Below are positions 35,925 through 45,106 of a DNA stretch of 64,000 nucleotides, piece by piece. A program made the translations under genes and the position numbers. The notes beneath the pieces are model-generated. The model saw only the letters and a list, made by a program, of their open reading frames with translations. It had not been told where the DNA came from and ran no database searches. Positions within the stretch are counted from its first letter, which is position 1. Each line of letters opens with the position of its first letter. This DNA comes from Mesorhizobium sp. B2-3-12 (GTDB lineage Bacteria; Pseudomonadota; Alphaproteobacteria; Rhizobiales; Rhizobiaceae): NCBI RefSeq assembly GCF_006442205.1, contig NZ_VFVR01000005.1, positions 310,001 through 374,000 on the forward strand, given 5' to 3'.

Positions 35925-36738
35925 ATTTGCCCGAACCGGCGATCTGGTCGCCGTCGCGGGTCAGGTAATAGGCAAACAGGATCGGTAGCAGCGTCACCAG
36001 CACGACGACCATGGCCACGACATTGGTGACCGGGCGCTGGCGCGGGCGGATCAGTTCCTCCAGCATCCAGATCGGCACGGTCTGCTGCTGGCCAGCGGTG
36101 AAGGTGGTGACGATGACCTCGTCGAAGGACAGCGCGAAGGCAAGCATGCCGCCGGCAAGAAGCGCCGTGGCAATATTGGGCAGTACGACATGCCGAAAAG
36201 TCTGGAAACCGTCGGCGCCGAGATCCATCGAGGCCTCGATCATCGAGCCCGAGGTGCGGCGAAAACGGGCGACCGCATTGTTGTAGACGACGACCACGCA
36301 GAAGGTGGCGTGGCCGAGCACGATCGTCCAGAACGAGAACGGAATGTCGGCCAGCGAAAAGGCCGAACGCAGCGCGATGCCGGTGATGATACCGGGCAGC
36401 GCGATCGGCAGGATGACCAGCAGCGAGATCGCCTCGCGGCCGAAGAATTTGGTCCGCGACACGGCGGCGGCGCAGAGCGTTCCCAGCACCAGCGCGATCG
36501 CCGTCGAGATGGCGGCGACGCGCACCGACAGCGACAGCGCTTCCCAGACGTCGGGCCGGTTCCAGGTGACGGCGAACCATTGCGTGGTCAACCCGGGCGG
36601 CGGCCAGACGAAGCTCTTCTCCTCGGTGGTGAAGGCGTAGACGAAGATCAGCAGGATCGGCAGATGCAGGAACAGCAACCCGCAAGCGGCTGCGATCTTC
36701 AGGCCGAGCGGAGCCGGTTGTGAGCCATCAGAGCGCAT
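35923..36738 (-). CDS. Spermidine/putrescine ABC transporter permease (PotC/PotI-like)
   Basis: This is a 271-aa inner-membrane permease with six hydrophobic spans. The EAA loop contains [22 protein letters not shown], typical of PotC/PotI. It starts within the end of the upstream permease gene (11-base overlap) and ends close to patD. With the PotB-type partner it forms the channel for a polyamine, probably putrescine given the aldehyde dehydrogenase beside it. Specificity is set by the binding protein at 39.1 kb. Confidence 0.9.
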   Translation of the reverse strand: MRSDGSQPAPLGLKIAAACGLLFLHLPILLIFVYAFTTEEKSFVWPPPGLTTQWFAVTWNRPDVWEALSLSVRVAAISTAIALVLGTLCAAAVSRTKFFGREAISLLVILPIALPGIITGIALRSAFSLADIPFSFWTIVLGHATFCVVVVYNNAVARFRRTSGSMIEASMDLGADGFQTFRHVVLPNIATALLAGGMLAFALSFDEVIVTTFTAGQQQTVPIWMLEELIRPRQRPVTNVVAMVVVLVTLLPILFAYYLTRDGDQIAGSGK

Positions 36739-37687
36739 CGAAGGCTCCCATGCGCTTGGCGCCCCAGAGGTAGAAGCTCATGATGACGATCGGCACCACG
36801 GTGAAGGCGGCGGCGAGCGGGATGTTGCCGGCGGTGCCTTGCTGCGAGTAGACGGCCTGGCCGATGAACAGGCGCGAGGTACCGATGATCTGCGGGATGA
36901 TGTAGTCGCCCAGCGTCAGCGAGAAGGTGAAGATCGAGCCGGCGACAATGCCGGGCAGCGCCAGCGGAAACAGCACGTTGCGGAAAGTCTGGCCGGGCGA
37001 GGCGCCGAGATCGGACGAGGCCTCGACCAGATTTCCGGGCACGCGCTCCAGCGCCGCCTGCACCGGCAGAATCATGAAGGGCAGCCAGACATAGACGAAG
37101 ACGATGAAGGTGCCGGTAAAGGACACCGACAGCGAGTTGCCGCCGACGACCGGCAGCGACAGCCAAGCGTCGAGCAGCCACAACAAATGCAGCTTGGCGA
37201 GCAGCCAGGTCAAAATACCTTCCTTGGCCAGGATCAGCTTCCAGGCATAGATCTTGACCAGGTAGCTCGACCATAGCGGCAGCATGACGCCGAGATAGAA
37301 CAGCGCCTTCCAGCGCCCCCGCGCATAACGCGCCGCGTAGTAGGCGATGGGGAAGGCGACGACGGCCGAAGCCAGCGTGACCAGTGCCGCCATCGTCACC
37401 GTGCGCAGGATGATGTCGAGATTGGCGGCCTGCAACAGGTCGCCATAGGTCTTCAGCGTGAACTGTCGGTTGATGAGGCCGGAGAACTCGTCGATGGAGA
37501 AAAAGCTCTGCGCCAAGAGCGCGAAGAGCGAGCCGATATAGACGATGCCGAGCCACAGGACCGGCGGCAGCAGCATGAGGAGCAGAAGCAGTTGCGGCCG
37601 GCGCCAGAACAGGTCGGACAGCGCACCGCGCATGCCGCCGCTGCCGGGCAGGATGGCGGGGGTGGAGTTGAGCGCGGCTGATGTCAT
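36728..37687 (-). CDS. Spermidine/putrescine ABC transporter permease (PotB/PotH-like)
   Basis: This is a 319-aa permease. A cytoplasmic N-terminus of about 35 residues precedes the first span ([20 protein letters not shown]); the long periplasmic segment with [19 protein letters not shown] and the EAA loop [20 protein letters not shown] are standard for PotB/PotH. It overlaps the downstream permease gene. Upstream, a 49-bp perfect inverted repeat separates it from the ATPase gene, which is unusual inside such an operon. Confidence 0.9.
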   Translation of the reverse strand: MTSAALNSTPAILPGSGGMRGALSDLFWRRPQLLLLLMLLPPVLWLGIVYIGSLFALLAQSFFSIDEFSGLINRQFTLKTYGDLLQAANLDIILRTVTMAALVTLASAVVAFPIAYYAARYARGRWKALFYLGVMLPLWSSYLVKIYAWKLILAKEGILTWLLAKLHLLWLLDAWLSLPVVGGNSLSVSFTGTFIVFVYVWLPFMILPVQAALERVPGNLVEASSDLGASPGQTFRNVLFPLALPGIVAGSIFTFSLTLGDYIIPQIIGTSRLFIGQAVYSQQGTAGNIPLAAAFTVVPIVIMSFYLWGAKRMGAFDAL

Positions 37688-37736
37688 GGGGCGACCGTGG
37701 CGATTGGATCAATTGCGGCAAAGCAGAGATCCTTCA

Positions 37737-37893
37737 CACCCCCCTCTGTCCTGCCGGACATCTCCCCCGCAAGGGGGGAGATTGGCTGTTTGTCTGTCCC
37801 GCCAGCTATACAACTTTGGAGATTGGCGATGCCCGCAGGGGCAACCAATCTCCCCCCTTGCGGGGGAGATGTCCGGCAGGACAGAGGGGGGTG
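37737..37893. repeat. 49-bp perfect inverted repeat inside the polyamine transporter operon
   Basis: The arms 37737-37785 and 37845-37893 are exact reverse complements (49 of 49) around a 59-base loop. Each arm also folds on itself (CTCCCCC-GCAA-GGGGGGAG), and the loop holds TGCCC-GCA-GGGGCA. It lies between the ATPase gene and the first permease gene. It is probably a mobile or dispersed intergenic element, and could attenuate or protect the transcript. Confidence 0.9.
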
Positions 37894-37910
37894 CTTCGCG
37901 CAAACCTCCA

Positions 37911-38909
37911 TCAAACCGCCTCATCCATCAGATGCAGGCTCTCCCGATTAAACGTCAGCACCACCGCTTCGCCTTCCGCCGGCAGCTTTGTGCCGGCCGG
38001 CACGATGGCGTGCAGCCGCAGGCCGTCGGCGTCGAGCGCCAGCCGCGTCGTCGCCCCGAGATAGTTCGTCCCGACCAGGCGGGCTGCGACGCCCTCGCCG
38101 CTTGCGGCGCGACCGACGCGAATGGATTCAGGCCGCAGGCTGCCCCAGCGCCGCTGGCCGGAATAACGTTGGACGAAGTCCGGCGGCAGCACGTTGGAGG
38201 AGCCGACGAAATCGGCGACGAAGCGCGTGCTTGGGCGCTGATAGATATCCTCCGGCGTGCCGATCTGCATGATCCTGCCGTCATTGAAGACGGCGACACG
38301 GTCGGCCATCGACAGCGCCTCGCCCTGGTCATGGGTGACGAAGACAAAGGTTATGCCGAGCGCCTTCTGCAGCGACTTCAGTTCTTCCTGCATGTTTTCG
38401 CGCAGCTTGAGGTCGAGCGCGCCGAGCGGTTCGTCGAGCAACAGCACCTTGGGCTGGTTGACCAGCGCACGGGCGAGCGCAACACGCTGGCGCTGGCCGC
38501 CGGAAAGCTGGCCCGGCCGGCGCGCGCCATAGCCGGGCAGCCGCACCAGCGACAGCGCTTCTTCCGCCGCCTTGTGCCGCTCGGCCTTGCCGACGCGCTT
38601 GACCATCAGCCCGTAGGCGACATTGTCGAGCACGTTGAGGTGCGGGAACAGCGCATAGTCCTGGAACACTGTGTTGACGTTGCGGCGATAGGGCGGCACG
38701 CCCTCGGCGCGTTCGCCGAAGATCGAGATCGACCCTGATGTCGGCTGCTCGAAGCCGGCGATCAGCCGCAAGCACGTCGTCTTGCCCGAACCCGAAGGAC
38801 CAAGCATGGCGAAGAATTCGCCCGGCGCAATGTCGAGATCGACCGCGTCGACGGCGCGGACGCTGCCGAAATGGCGCGATACTTTTTGAAAGGAAACGGC
38901 TGATGTCAT
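37911..38909 (-). CDS. Spermidine/putrescine ABC transporter ATP-binding protein (PotA/PotG-like)
   Basis: This is a 332-aa ATPase. Walker [10 protein letters not shown] is near residues 38-46, the signature [15 protein letters not shown] near 136-150 and Walker [13 protein letters not shown] near 156-167, followed by a C-terminal TOBE regulatory domain (about 240-330; [17 protein letters not shown]). It energises the two permeases downstream. The order binding protein, ATPase, permease, permease, PatD is that of many Pot/Puu clusters. Confidence 0.92.
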   Translation of the reverse strand: MTSAVSFQKVSRHFGSVRAVDAVDLDIAPGEFFAMLGPSGSGKTTCLRLIAGFEQPTSGSISIFGERAEGVPPYRRNVNTVFQDYALFPHLNVLDNVAYGLMVKRVGKAERHKAAEEALSLVRLPGYGARRPGQLSGGQRQRVALARALVNQPKVLLLDEPLGALDLKLRENMQEELKSLQKALGITFVFVTHDQGEALSMADRVAVFNDGRIMQIGTPEDIYQRPSTRFVADFVGSSNVLPPDFVQRYSGQRRWGSLRPESIRVGRAASGEGVAARLVGTNYLGATTRLALDADGLRLHAIVPAGTKLPAEGEAVVLTFNRESLHLMDEAV

Positions 38910-39011
38910 TGGGTGTCCTGATCTGTCAGGCTCGTCAAATCTCGGGCGTCAGCGCTGCCCCTTCTCCGCCTGCCATCCTTCGCTGCGATGCAGCTACGGA
39001 GGGTGAACCGG

Positions 39012-39112
39012 CACCTTCTCCCCGTATAGTGACGGGGAGAAGGGAAGCGCTCCAACGCTGGCGACCCCCTCTCCCCGTTCTTCACGGGGAGAGGGTTAGG
39101 GTGAGGGGCAGC
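39012..39112. repeat. CTTCTCCCCG-family intergenic element, two hairpins
   Basis: CCTTCTCCCCGT (39014-39025) pairs with ACGGGGAGAAGG (39032-39043), and CCCTCTCCCCGT (39067-39078) with ACGGGGAGAGGG (39084-39095). The flanks end in the GGTTAGGGTGAGGGG seen in rhizobial mosaic elements. It lies between the binding-protein and ATPase genes. Confidence 0.8.
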
Positions 39113-39142
39113 GTCAACTTATCAAGTAATGCGTGGCGAAAA

Positions 39143-40297
39143 TCATCGTCCGCCGATGACGCCGATATAATCCGACACCCAGCGATAGTAGGGAACGCAC
39201 TGGTTATTCTGGGTGGCGCATTTCGAGACCGGCGTCTTCCAGAACTTGATCTTGTCGAAATTGTCGTAGCCGTTGGTCTTGCAGCCTTCCTCGCCGAGCA
39301 ACTCGTTGCCCTTGCAGGCGGCGGGCACGACCGGCAGCGAGCCGAACCAGGCCGAGACATCGCCCTGCACTTTGGGCGAGAGTGAATGCTCCAGCCACAT
39401 ATAGGCGCAGTTCGGGTGCGCCGCGTCGGCCTCCATCATGGTTGTATCGGCCCAGCCGGTGACGCCTTCTTCCGGCACGGTCGAGGCGACCGGCTTCTTG
39501 GCGGCGACCAGCGTGTTGACCTGATAGGGCCACGAACCGGACGCGACCACGCCTTCGTTCTGGAAATCGTCAACCTGGATGGCGGCGTCATGCCAGTAGC
39601 GGCCAACCAGCGTGCGCTGGACACGCAGCAATTCGAGCGCGGCCTTGTACTGGTCCTCGTTCAGTTCGTAGGGATCCTTGATGCCGAGTTCCGGCTTGTG
39701 GAACATCAGGTAGTTGGCGGCGTCGGCGATGTGGATCGGTCCGTCATAGGCCTGGACCCGGCCCTTGTTGGACTTGCCGTCCGGCAGCTTCATTTCCTCG
39801 AAGACGACGTTCCAGCTCTTCGGCGCTTCCTTGAACACCTCGGTGTTGTACATCAGGATGTTCGGACCCCACTGATAGGGAACGCCATAGTGCACCTTGT
39901 CGACGGTGAACCAAGGCGCGTCCTTCAGCCGATCGTCCACCGCCTTCCAGCTCGGGATGAGATCGGTGTTGATCGGCTGCACGCGCTTGCCGGCGACAAG
40001 GCGCAGCGAGGCATCGCCCGAAGCCGTGACAAGGTCGAAGCCGCCCTCGTTCATCAGCGAGACCATCTCGTCCGACGTGTTGGCGGTCTTGACGTTGACC
40101 TTGCAGCCGCTCTCCTTCTCGAAGGCGGTGACCCAGTCATAGCCCTTGTCGGTCTCGCCGCGCTCGATATAGCCCGGCCAGGCAACGATGTTGACCTCGC
40201 CTTCGCCCTTGCCGAGTTCCTTGACCTGGGCAACGGCCTGACCGGAGAAGGTCAGCGCGACCGTCAGCGCAGTGCATGACCTCAGGAATGAATTCAT
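39143..40297 (-). CDS. Polyamine-binding periplasmic protein (PotD/PotF-like)
   Basis: This is a 384-aa solute-binding protein. The signal peptide is SFLRSCTALTVALTFSGQAVA within residues 1-23; the mature part contains VNIVAWPGYIERG, YDWVTAFEKESGCKVNVKTA and YGVPYQWGPNILMYNTEVF, typical of the PotD/PotF group. Aromatic and acidic residues expected to cage the diamine are present (W and Y in these motifs). Two ATGs adjoin; 40297 has the better distance from GGGAG. It is the first gene of the transporter operon; a LysR gene lies upstream. Confidence 0.9.
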   Translation of the reverse strand: MNSFLRSCTALTVALTFSGQAVAQVKELGKGEGEVNIVAWPGYIERGETDKGYDWVTAFEKESGCKVNVKTANTSDEMVSLMNEGGFDLVTASGDASLRLVAGKRVQPINTDLIPSWKAVDDRLKDAPWFTVDKVHYGVPYQWGPNILMYNTEVFKEAPKSWNVVFEEMKLPDGKSNKGRVQAYDGPIHIADAANYLMFHKPELGIKDPYELNEDQYKAALELLRVQRTLVGRYWHDAAIQVDDFQNEGVVASGSWPYQVNTLVAAKKPVASTVPEEGVTGWADTTMMEADAAHPNCAYMWLEHSLSPKVQGDVSAWFGSLPVVPAACKGNELLGEEGCKTNGYDNFDKIKFWKTPVSKCATQNNQCVPYYRWVSDYIGVIGGR

Positions 40298-40500
40298 CAT
40301 CGATCTCCCATTTTGGCGCGGGATCCTGAAACCGCTCCGGTTTCGCCAGATCACGCGCGGACTGAAAAACTTGTCAGCTCGTCCGTTGGACTTGACGCTA
40401 CTCTGATGGCAGCTTCGGTCCCTGTACCGGAAGGTGCTTTGAAAATTCCGGTTTCGCAAATTCATTTATCAGAAGGCCGATATCGGTTTTTCCGATATCT
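40298..40500. promoter_or_regulatory. Control region of the polyamine transporter operon with GATATCGG hairpin
   Basis: GATATCGG (40479-40486) and CCGATATC (40492-40499) form a hairpin directly at the end of the lysR gene; the first arm lies in the longer palindrome CCGATATCGG. It could end lysR transcription or serve as an operator. The rest should hold the promoter of the binding-protein gene; no clear boxes were assigned. Confidence 0.45.
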
Positions 40501-41415
40501 CTACCACAAACGCTGGCGAACCGTTCGCTGCGACTGGGCGAGGCCGATGAAGTCGCGCGCAGCCGGCGGCAGGCCGGAGCCTCGCCGCCAGACCATGCCG
40601 ACCTGCACCACCGGCAAGGAGCCCGAAATGTCGCGCGATTCGATGCGGTCGCCTTCCAGCGACCAGGGCCGGTAGACGAGATCCGGCAGCAGCGCCACGC
40701 CGGCGCCGGTGGCGACGAGGCTGCGCACGGCTTCCACCGAACGGGTGCGGAAGGCGACGTGCGGCCTGGCGCCGATCGCCGTCAGCAGCTTGCCGGTGTT
40801 CTCCTCGATCTCGTCGACGGTCAGCATGATCAGCGGTTCGGAGGCGATATCGCCGATGCCGATGATGTCGGCGCCAGCCAAGGGGTGGCCGAGCGGCAGC
40901 CACAGCCGATAGGCCGAGACTTCGAGGATTTCCGATTGCAGGGCAGTGCGGTCGCGCAGATTGGAGGTGACCATGACGGCAATGTCGAGCTTGCCGCCGA
41001 TCAGTAAGTGTTCGAGGTAGTCGCCATTGTCCTCTATGGCCGAGACCTCGACGCCGGGATAGGCGCGGCGGTAGCGGGAAAGCAGATCCGACAGCACATA
41101 GCCGGCGACAAGCGAGGTGACGCCGAGCTGCAGCCGGCCGCCCACCACCGCCTGTTCACCCGAAAAAGAGCGGCGGGCGTCGGACACGTCGGCGAGAATC
41201 TTTGTCGCGTGACGCAGGAACTGGTGGCCCTTGTGGGTGATGTTCAGGCCGCGCGAATGGCGCTCGAACAGTTCGACGCCAAGATCGCTTTCAAGCTCCT
41301 TGATCGCTTCGGTGACCGACGATTGCGAGATGGAGAGGTTTTGCGCGGCGCGCGACACCGTGCCTTGCTCGGCGACCGCGACGAAGAATTGCAACTGGCG
41401 GATGGTGAAGGCCAT
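40501..41415 (-). CDS. LysR-family transcriptional regulator
   Basis: This is a 304-aa LTTR. The winged helix (IRQLQFFVAVAEQGTVSRAAQNLSISQSSVTEAIKELE region, residues 3-42) precedes an effector domain. It lies directly upstream of the polyamine transporter genes in the same direction and is probably their regulator. ATG 41415 (MAFTIRQL) is the usual LTTR start; an ATG five codons upstream is possible. No strong ribosome site is seen. Confidence 0.87.
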   Translation of the reverse strand: MAFTIRQLQFFVAVAEQGTVSRAAQNLSISQSSVTEAIKELESDLGVELFERHSRGLNITHKGHQFLRHATKILADVSDARRSFSGEQAVVGGRLQLGVTSLVAGYVLSDLLSRYRRAYPGVEVSAIEDNGDYLEHLLIGGKLDIAVMVTSNLRDRTALQSEILEVSAYRLWLPLGHPLAGADIIGIGDIASEPLIMLTVDEIEENTGKLLTAIGARPHVAFRTRSVEAVRSLVATGAGVALLPDLVYRPWSLEGDRIESRDISGSLPVVQVGMVWRRGSGLPPAARDFIGLAQSQRTVRQRLW

Positions 41416-41495
41416 GGCCGGACTAAACACCGGCGGCCGAGCGAAGGAAAGCCGATGGCCAAAGCTTATCCCATGGCTGGATGCCTAGCCGCGGC

Positions 41496-42113
41496 TCAGC
41501 CCAGCATCGGCCGGATGCGCCGCCAGCATGCCGGGCCATAGCGCAAGGCAAGCATGAATGCCATTTCCAGCGCCAGCACGATGACGATGATGCGGAAGCC
41601 TACTGTGAGCGGGCTCTGGCTGCTGCCATGCAGCGCATAGCCTGTAAGCAGAAAACCGGCATTCCAGAGCGTGGCTCCAATCAGCGTCGCGACCACAAAG
41701 GGCAAAGCTGGCAGGCAGAGCGCGCCGGCCGCGATAGGCAAGTAATTGCGCACCGTCGGGATGAACTGCGCCACCAGGGAAACCCTGACATGATGTCGGC
41801 GATAGGCCTGGCCGAGCCTGTGGTAGGTCGCTGGACGCAGGAAGACATATCGGCCGAACCGCTCGACCAGCCTGTCGGCGCGATCAATTCCGATGCGGCG
41901 GCCGACAGTGTACCAGACAAGGCAGCCGCTGGCGGAGGCCAGCGTGGTCACGCCCAGCAGAATTGCCAGCGACGCGCCATCCGGCGCAGCCGTCATGCCA
42001 AGGAACAACAAGAACACATGCGACGGCGGGACCGGCAGAATCTTCTCGGTGAAGGCGATGCAGAAGACGCCAAGCAGGCCGAGGCCAAGAATGGCCGACA
42101 GCGGACCGCTCAT
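41496..42113 (-). CDS. DedA-family membrane protein
   Basis: This is a 205-aa membrane protein of the DedA/SNARE-associated (VTT) family. The amphipathic re-entrant hairpin (FTEKILPVPPSHVFLLFLG) and the signature FIPTVRNYLPIAAGALCLP with the conserved Arg are visible, followed by two or three spans. DedA proteins are linked to flipping of phospholipids or undecaprenyl phosphate. The start overlaps the stop of the phospholipid methyltransferase gene by four bases (ATGA), which fits a lipid role. Confidence 0.85.
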   Translation of the reverse strand: MSGPLSAILGLGLLGVFCIAFTEKILPVPPSHVFLLFLGMTAAPDGASLAILLGVTTLASASGCLVWYTVGRRIGIDRADRLVERFGRYVFLRPATYHRLGQAYRRHHVRVSLVAQFIPTVRNYLPIAAGALCLPALPFVVATLIGATLWNAGFLLTGYALHGSSQSPLTVGFRIIVIVLALEMAFMLALRYGPACWRRIRPMLG

Positions 42114-42712
42114 GCGACGCGCCAATCGTAGGTACTGACGGTCTTGATCATCGAGACGCGATAGACCGTCGCCGGCGGAAAATTGCGAAAGGTATGGCCG
42201 ACCCGCGTGACCTCCAGGTCGAGCCTGTCGAGCAACGACTGGTCGAACGGGCAGCGCCGGCCGAGCGTGAACTGATAGAGCACCCCGCCCGGGCGAAGGT
42301 TCGCGAAGACGCCTTCAAGAATGGCAAGTGTCTTGCGCGGCGAGATCAGCCGGAAGGGCAAACCGCTGACCGCCGCGCCAGCCAGCAGGCCGGGGAACAG
42401 CGACGACAGATGGCGCAGGCCGACCGCATCCATCTCGAATATCCGCGCCAACGGAAATCGCCGCTCCAGCAACGCGGCGAAATCCGGATCGGATTCAATC
42501 AGCGTCAAATCCTCCTCCCTCACGCCGCGCGACAACAGCGCGCGGGTGAAGGGGCCGGTTCCCGGGCCAAGCTCCAGCACAGGGCCTGTCTCCGGACCGA
42601 TGTCGCGCGTCATCAACGCCGCCAGGCTGGAACTGGACGGCGTGACGGAGCCGATCCTGAAGGGCGCCACCGTCCACGCCATGAGAAAAGACAGAGCATC
42701 GTTTGCAGACAT
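42110..42712 (-). CDS. SAM-dependent phospholipid N-methyltransferase, PmtA-like
   Basis: This is a 200-aa methyltransferase of the type that includes rhizobial PmtA, which methylates phosphatidylethanolamine toward phosphatidylcholine. SAM motif I is VLELGPGTGPFTRALLSRGV (about residues 43-62) with the preceding helix TPSSSSLAALMTRDI; LIESDPDFAALLERRFP follows. The C-terminal GGVLYQFTLGRRCPF and VYRVSMI segments fit this group. GAGG lies five bases before the ATG at 42712. Because the family resembles KsgA-type enzymes, another substrate cannot be excluded. Confidence 0.8.
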   Translation of the reverse strand: MSANDALSFLMAWTVAPFRIGSVTPSSSSLAALMTRDIGPETGPVLELGPGTGPFTRALLSRGVREEDLTLIESDPDFAALLERRFPLARIFEMDAVGLRHLSSLFPGLLAGAAVSGLPFRLISPRKTLAILEGVFANLRPGGVLYQFTLGRRCPFDQSLLDRLDLEVTRVGHTFRNFPPATVYRVSMIKTVSTYDWRVA

Positions 42713-42994
42713 TGTAACCTCAATCCCGGACAACATCACGCCAGCCCGTTTGGCGTGGCCATTTGATTTCACGTGGGCGCCGGGCCTGACCCTGTTGCAT
42801 AATCGGGCCCGACGCCTGATGCCGGCACAGGGGGTGTGCCGACCGGCGCTGTTTGCTGCGACTGGATTGCATAGACATTGCGCAATGTGGCGACGTGAAA
42901 GAAAGGTTCGCTGTTCAGGCCATCGGGTTTGCCATGCTTGCGCAATGTTGGCGGTGTAGCGCCGCCGGATAGATGGCCGCCAAAGGGAACGAGG
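42713..42994. promoter_or_regulatory. Divergent promoter region of the two-component system, with repeated CATTGCGCAATG-like motif
   Basis: CATTGCGCAATG is a perfect palindrome at 42876-42887. Its core with the right flank, TTGCGCAATGT, returns exactly 60 bp later at 42938-42948, both followed by GGCG. The second copy lies 47 bases before the response-regulator start. These may be binding sites of the OmpR-type regulator itself. Confidence 0.45.
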
Positions 42995-43669
42995 ATGCGT
43001 ATATTACTGGTCGAGGACGAACCCGAAATGGTCTCTGCCTTGCGTGCCGCGCTGAAGCGGCACGACATGGTGGTCGATCATGCCGGCTCGCTCATCGAAG
43101 CCGAAGGCTTCGTTGCCGTCGACAGCTATGACGCCATCCTGCTCGACCGTCAGTTGCCGGATGGCGACGGGCTGTCGCTGGTGCCGAGATTGCGTTCGGC
43201 CAGGAACACCACGCCCGTTCTGGTGCTGACGGCGAAAGGCGACACAGCGGAGAAGGTCGACGGGCTGGACATGGGCGCGGACGACTATCTGGCAAAACCA
43301 TTCGCCTTCGAGGAGTTGCTTGCCCGCCTGCGCGCGCTGCTCAGGCGCCCGGCACCGATGCAATCGCAGTTCATCCGCGCCGGCCATCTGGTGCTCGATG
43401 TCGGGCATCGCGAAGCATCGATCCGTGCCGAACCGCTCAGCCTGCCACGCCGCGAACTCCTGGTGCTGGAGGCGCTGATGCGGCGCACCGGCCGCATGGT
43501 GCAGCGCGAGGCGCTGATGGAGGCGGTGTTCGGCCTCGACGACGAGATCCAGTCCAACGCACTCGACACCCATGTCTCGCGCCTGCGCCGCAAACTCGCC
43601 GATGCCGATGCCGGGGTGGAGATCAACGGCATTCGCGGCGTCGGCTATCTCCTGCGCGAAACGACATGA
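42995..43669 (+). CDS. OmpR-family two-component response regulator
   Basis: This is a 224-aa response regulator. The receiver domain (1-115) has the acidic pair in VEDEP, the phospho-acceptor Asp51 in AILLDRQLPDGDG and the conserved Lys in YLAKPF. The winged-helix domain (about 128-222) ends in SNALDTHVSRLRRKL and IRGVGYLLRE, typical of OmpR/PhoB proteins. The chosen ATG gives the canonical MRILLVEDE start. The histidine kinase gene follows after ten bases. The signal is unknown. Confidence 0.92.
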   Translation: MRILLVEDEPEMVSALRAALKRHDMVVDHAGSLIEAEGFVAVDSYDAILLDRQLPDGDGLSLVPRLRSARNTTPVLVLTAKGDTAEKVDGLDMGADDYLAKPFAFEELLARLRALLRRPAPMQSQFIRAGHLVLDVGHREASIRAEPLSLPRRELLVLEALMRRTGRMVQREALMEAVFGLDDEIQSNALDTHVSRLRRKLADADAGVEINGIRGVGYLLRETT

Positions 43670-43679
43670 GAGCCAGGCA

Positions 43680-45041
43680 ATGAGCCTCAAGCGCCCGCGT
43701 TCGCTGAAATGGAGCCTGGTGCTGCGCATCGCCTTGCTGCAATGCGCGATGCTGACCCTCATCATCGTCGGCATTCTCGGCGCCATGCTGGCCACCGGCC
43801 TTATCCCGCACGACTACGAGGACGGCACAATGGACGTGCTGGCGGATGCGGTGACGCGCGATGCCGGCGGCAAGCTTGTCATCAGCGAGACGCCGGATAT
43901 GGCAAAGCTGCGCTCGAACGTTCCGGACCTCTGGTTCATCATCCGCGACAAGCAAGGGCAGCGACTGCAGGAAGGCGCGGTACCGGCCATTTTCCAGCCC
44001 TTCGTCGGACTGCTGGACACTATCAGCGACGCCCGTATCGACCACGCAATCGGACAGGCCGCGCCGCCGGAGGGAAAGATCCGCTGGACCGATACGGCGG
44101 CCGGCAATGTCCAGGTCTTTACCGGCACCAAGGGCGGGCTTTCGCTGCCGCGTCTGCTCGGCCAGGCGCCGCAATTCTTCCTGCAAGGCATATTGCCGCT
44201 CGCCGGGCTGATGGCGCTGGCCACGCTGTTCGCGACGCCATGGGTGGTGCGCGGCGCGCTGTCGGGCCTTGGCCATGCGGCGGCCGAGGCCGAGCGCATC
44301 GACATCGACCAGCGCGGCGTGCAGTTGCCGCTGAAGGATGTGCCAAAGGAAGTGGCGCCGCTGGTCAAGGCGGTGAACGCAGCCCTTGCGCGGCTCGACA
44401 AGGGCTATGAACGTCACAAGCGTTTCCTGACCGACGCCGCCCATGAACTCAGGACGCCGGTCGCCATCCTCAACACGCGGCTTGCCTCGCTGCCGGCGAC
44501 GCCGGAGCGGGCACGGCTGCTGCAGGATGCGGCACGGCTCTCGACGCTGACCGACCAGTTGCTCGACCTGCAGCGTCTCGACCGGCAGACAACGGCCTTC
44601 GAAAAGGTCGACCTCGTGGCGATCGCGCGCGGCGTCATCGTCGACCTCGCACCGATGGCATTCTCGGCCGGCTACCAGATGTCGTTCGAGCCGGAACTGG
44701 ACACGGTTCTCGCCACCGGCGACCGCACCGCGATCGAACGCGCGGTGACCAACATCGTCCAGAACGCCATCGAGCATGGCGGCCGCGCCGGCAAGATCAC
44801 CGTCAGCGTCACGGCGCTCGCCACCATAGAGGTCCGAGACGAAGGCGACGGCGTGCCGCCGGGCGAGCGGGAGCGCATTTTCGAGCCCTTGTACCGGCTG
44901 CGTCCGCAGGATCACGGCGCCGGCCTCGGCCTCAACCTCGTGCAGGAAATCATGCATCTCCATGGCGGCCGCATCGATATCCTCGACGGCAAGCCGAGCG
45001 GCGCCTGCTTCAGGATGAGTTTTCGCGCCTTGCCGGCATAG
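43680..45041 (+). CDS. Sensor histidine kinase
   Basis: This is a 453-aa inner-membrane kinase. Two membrane spans (about residues 16-38 and 160-185) flank a periplasmic sensor of about 120 residues; a HAMP-like region follows. The phosphorylated His is in FLTDAAHELRTPVAIL, the N box is NIVQNAIEHG, and G boxes are RDEGDGVPPGE and GAGLGLNLVQ. It is the partner of the response regulator immediately upstream. The sensor region carries no signature that names the ligand. Confidence 0.92.
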   Translation: MSLKRPRSLKWSLVLRIALLQCAMLTLIIVGILGAMLATGLIPHDYEDGTMDVLADAVTRDAGGKLVISETPDMAKLRSNVPDLWFIIRDKQGQRLQEGAVPAIFQPFVGLLDTISDARIDHAIGQAAPPEGKIRWTDTAAGNVQVFTGTKGGLSLPRLLGQAPQFFLQGILPLAGLMALATLFATPWVVRGALSGLGHAAAEAERIDIDQRGVQLPLKDVPKEVAPLVKAVNAALARLDKGYERHKRFLTDAAHELRTPVAILNTRLASLPATPERARLLQDAARLSTLTDQLLDLQRLDRQTTAFEKVDLVAIARGVIVDLAPMAFSAGYQMSFEPELDTVLATGDRTAIERAVTNIVQNAIEHGGRAGKITVSVTALATIEVRDEGDGVPPGERERIFEPLYRLRPQDHGAGLGLNLVQEIMHLHGGRIDILDGKPSGACFRMSFRALPA

Positions 45042-45071
45042 CACCGGCATTGCAAATCGACCACGCGGTAT

Positions 45072-45106
45072 TTGACATCGCGATTTATCGTAACTAGTTA
45101 AGTTAC
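45072..45106 (+). promoter_or_regulatory. Promoter and Rrf2-type operator abutting the rrf2 start codon
   Basis: A perfect TTGACA (45072-45077) is followed after 17 bases by TAGTTA (45095-45100) as a possible -10. The inverted repeat GTAACT-AGTTA-AGTTAC (45090-45106) ends exactly at the ATG at 45107. If transcription starts about seven bases past the -10, the message would be leaderless and the operator would cover the -10 region. Confidence 0.5.
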
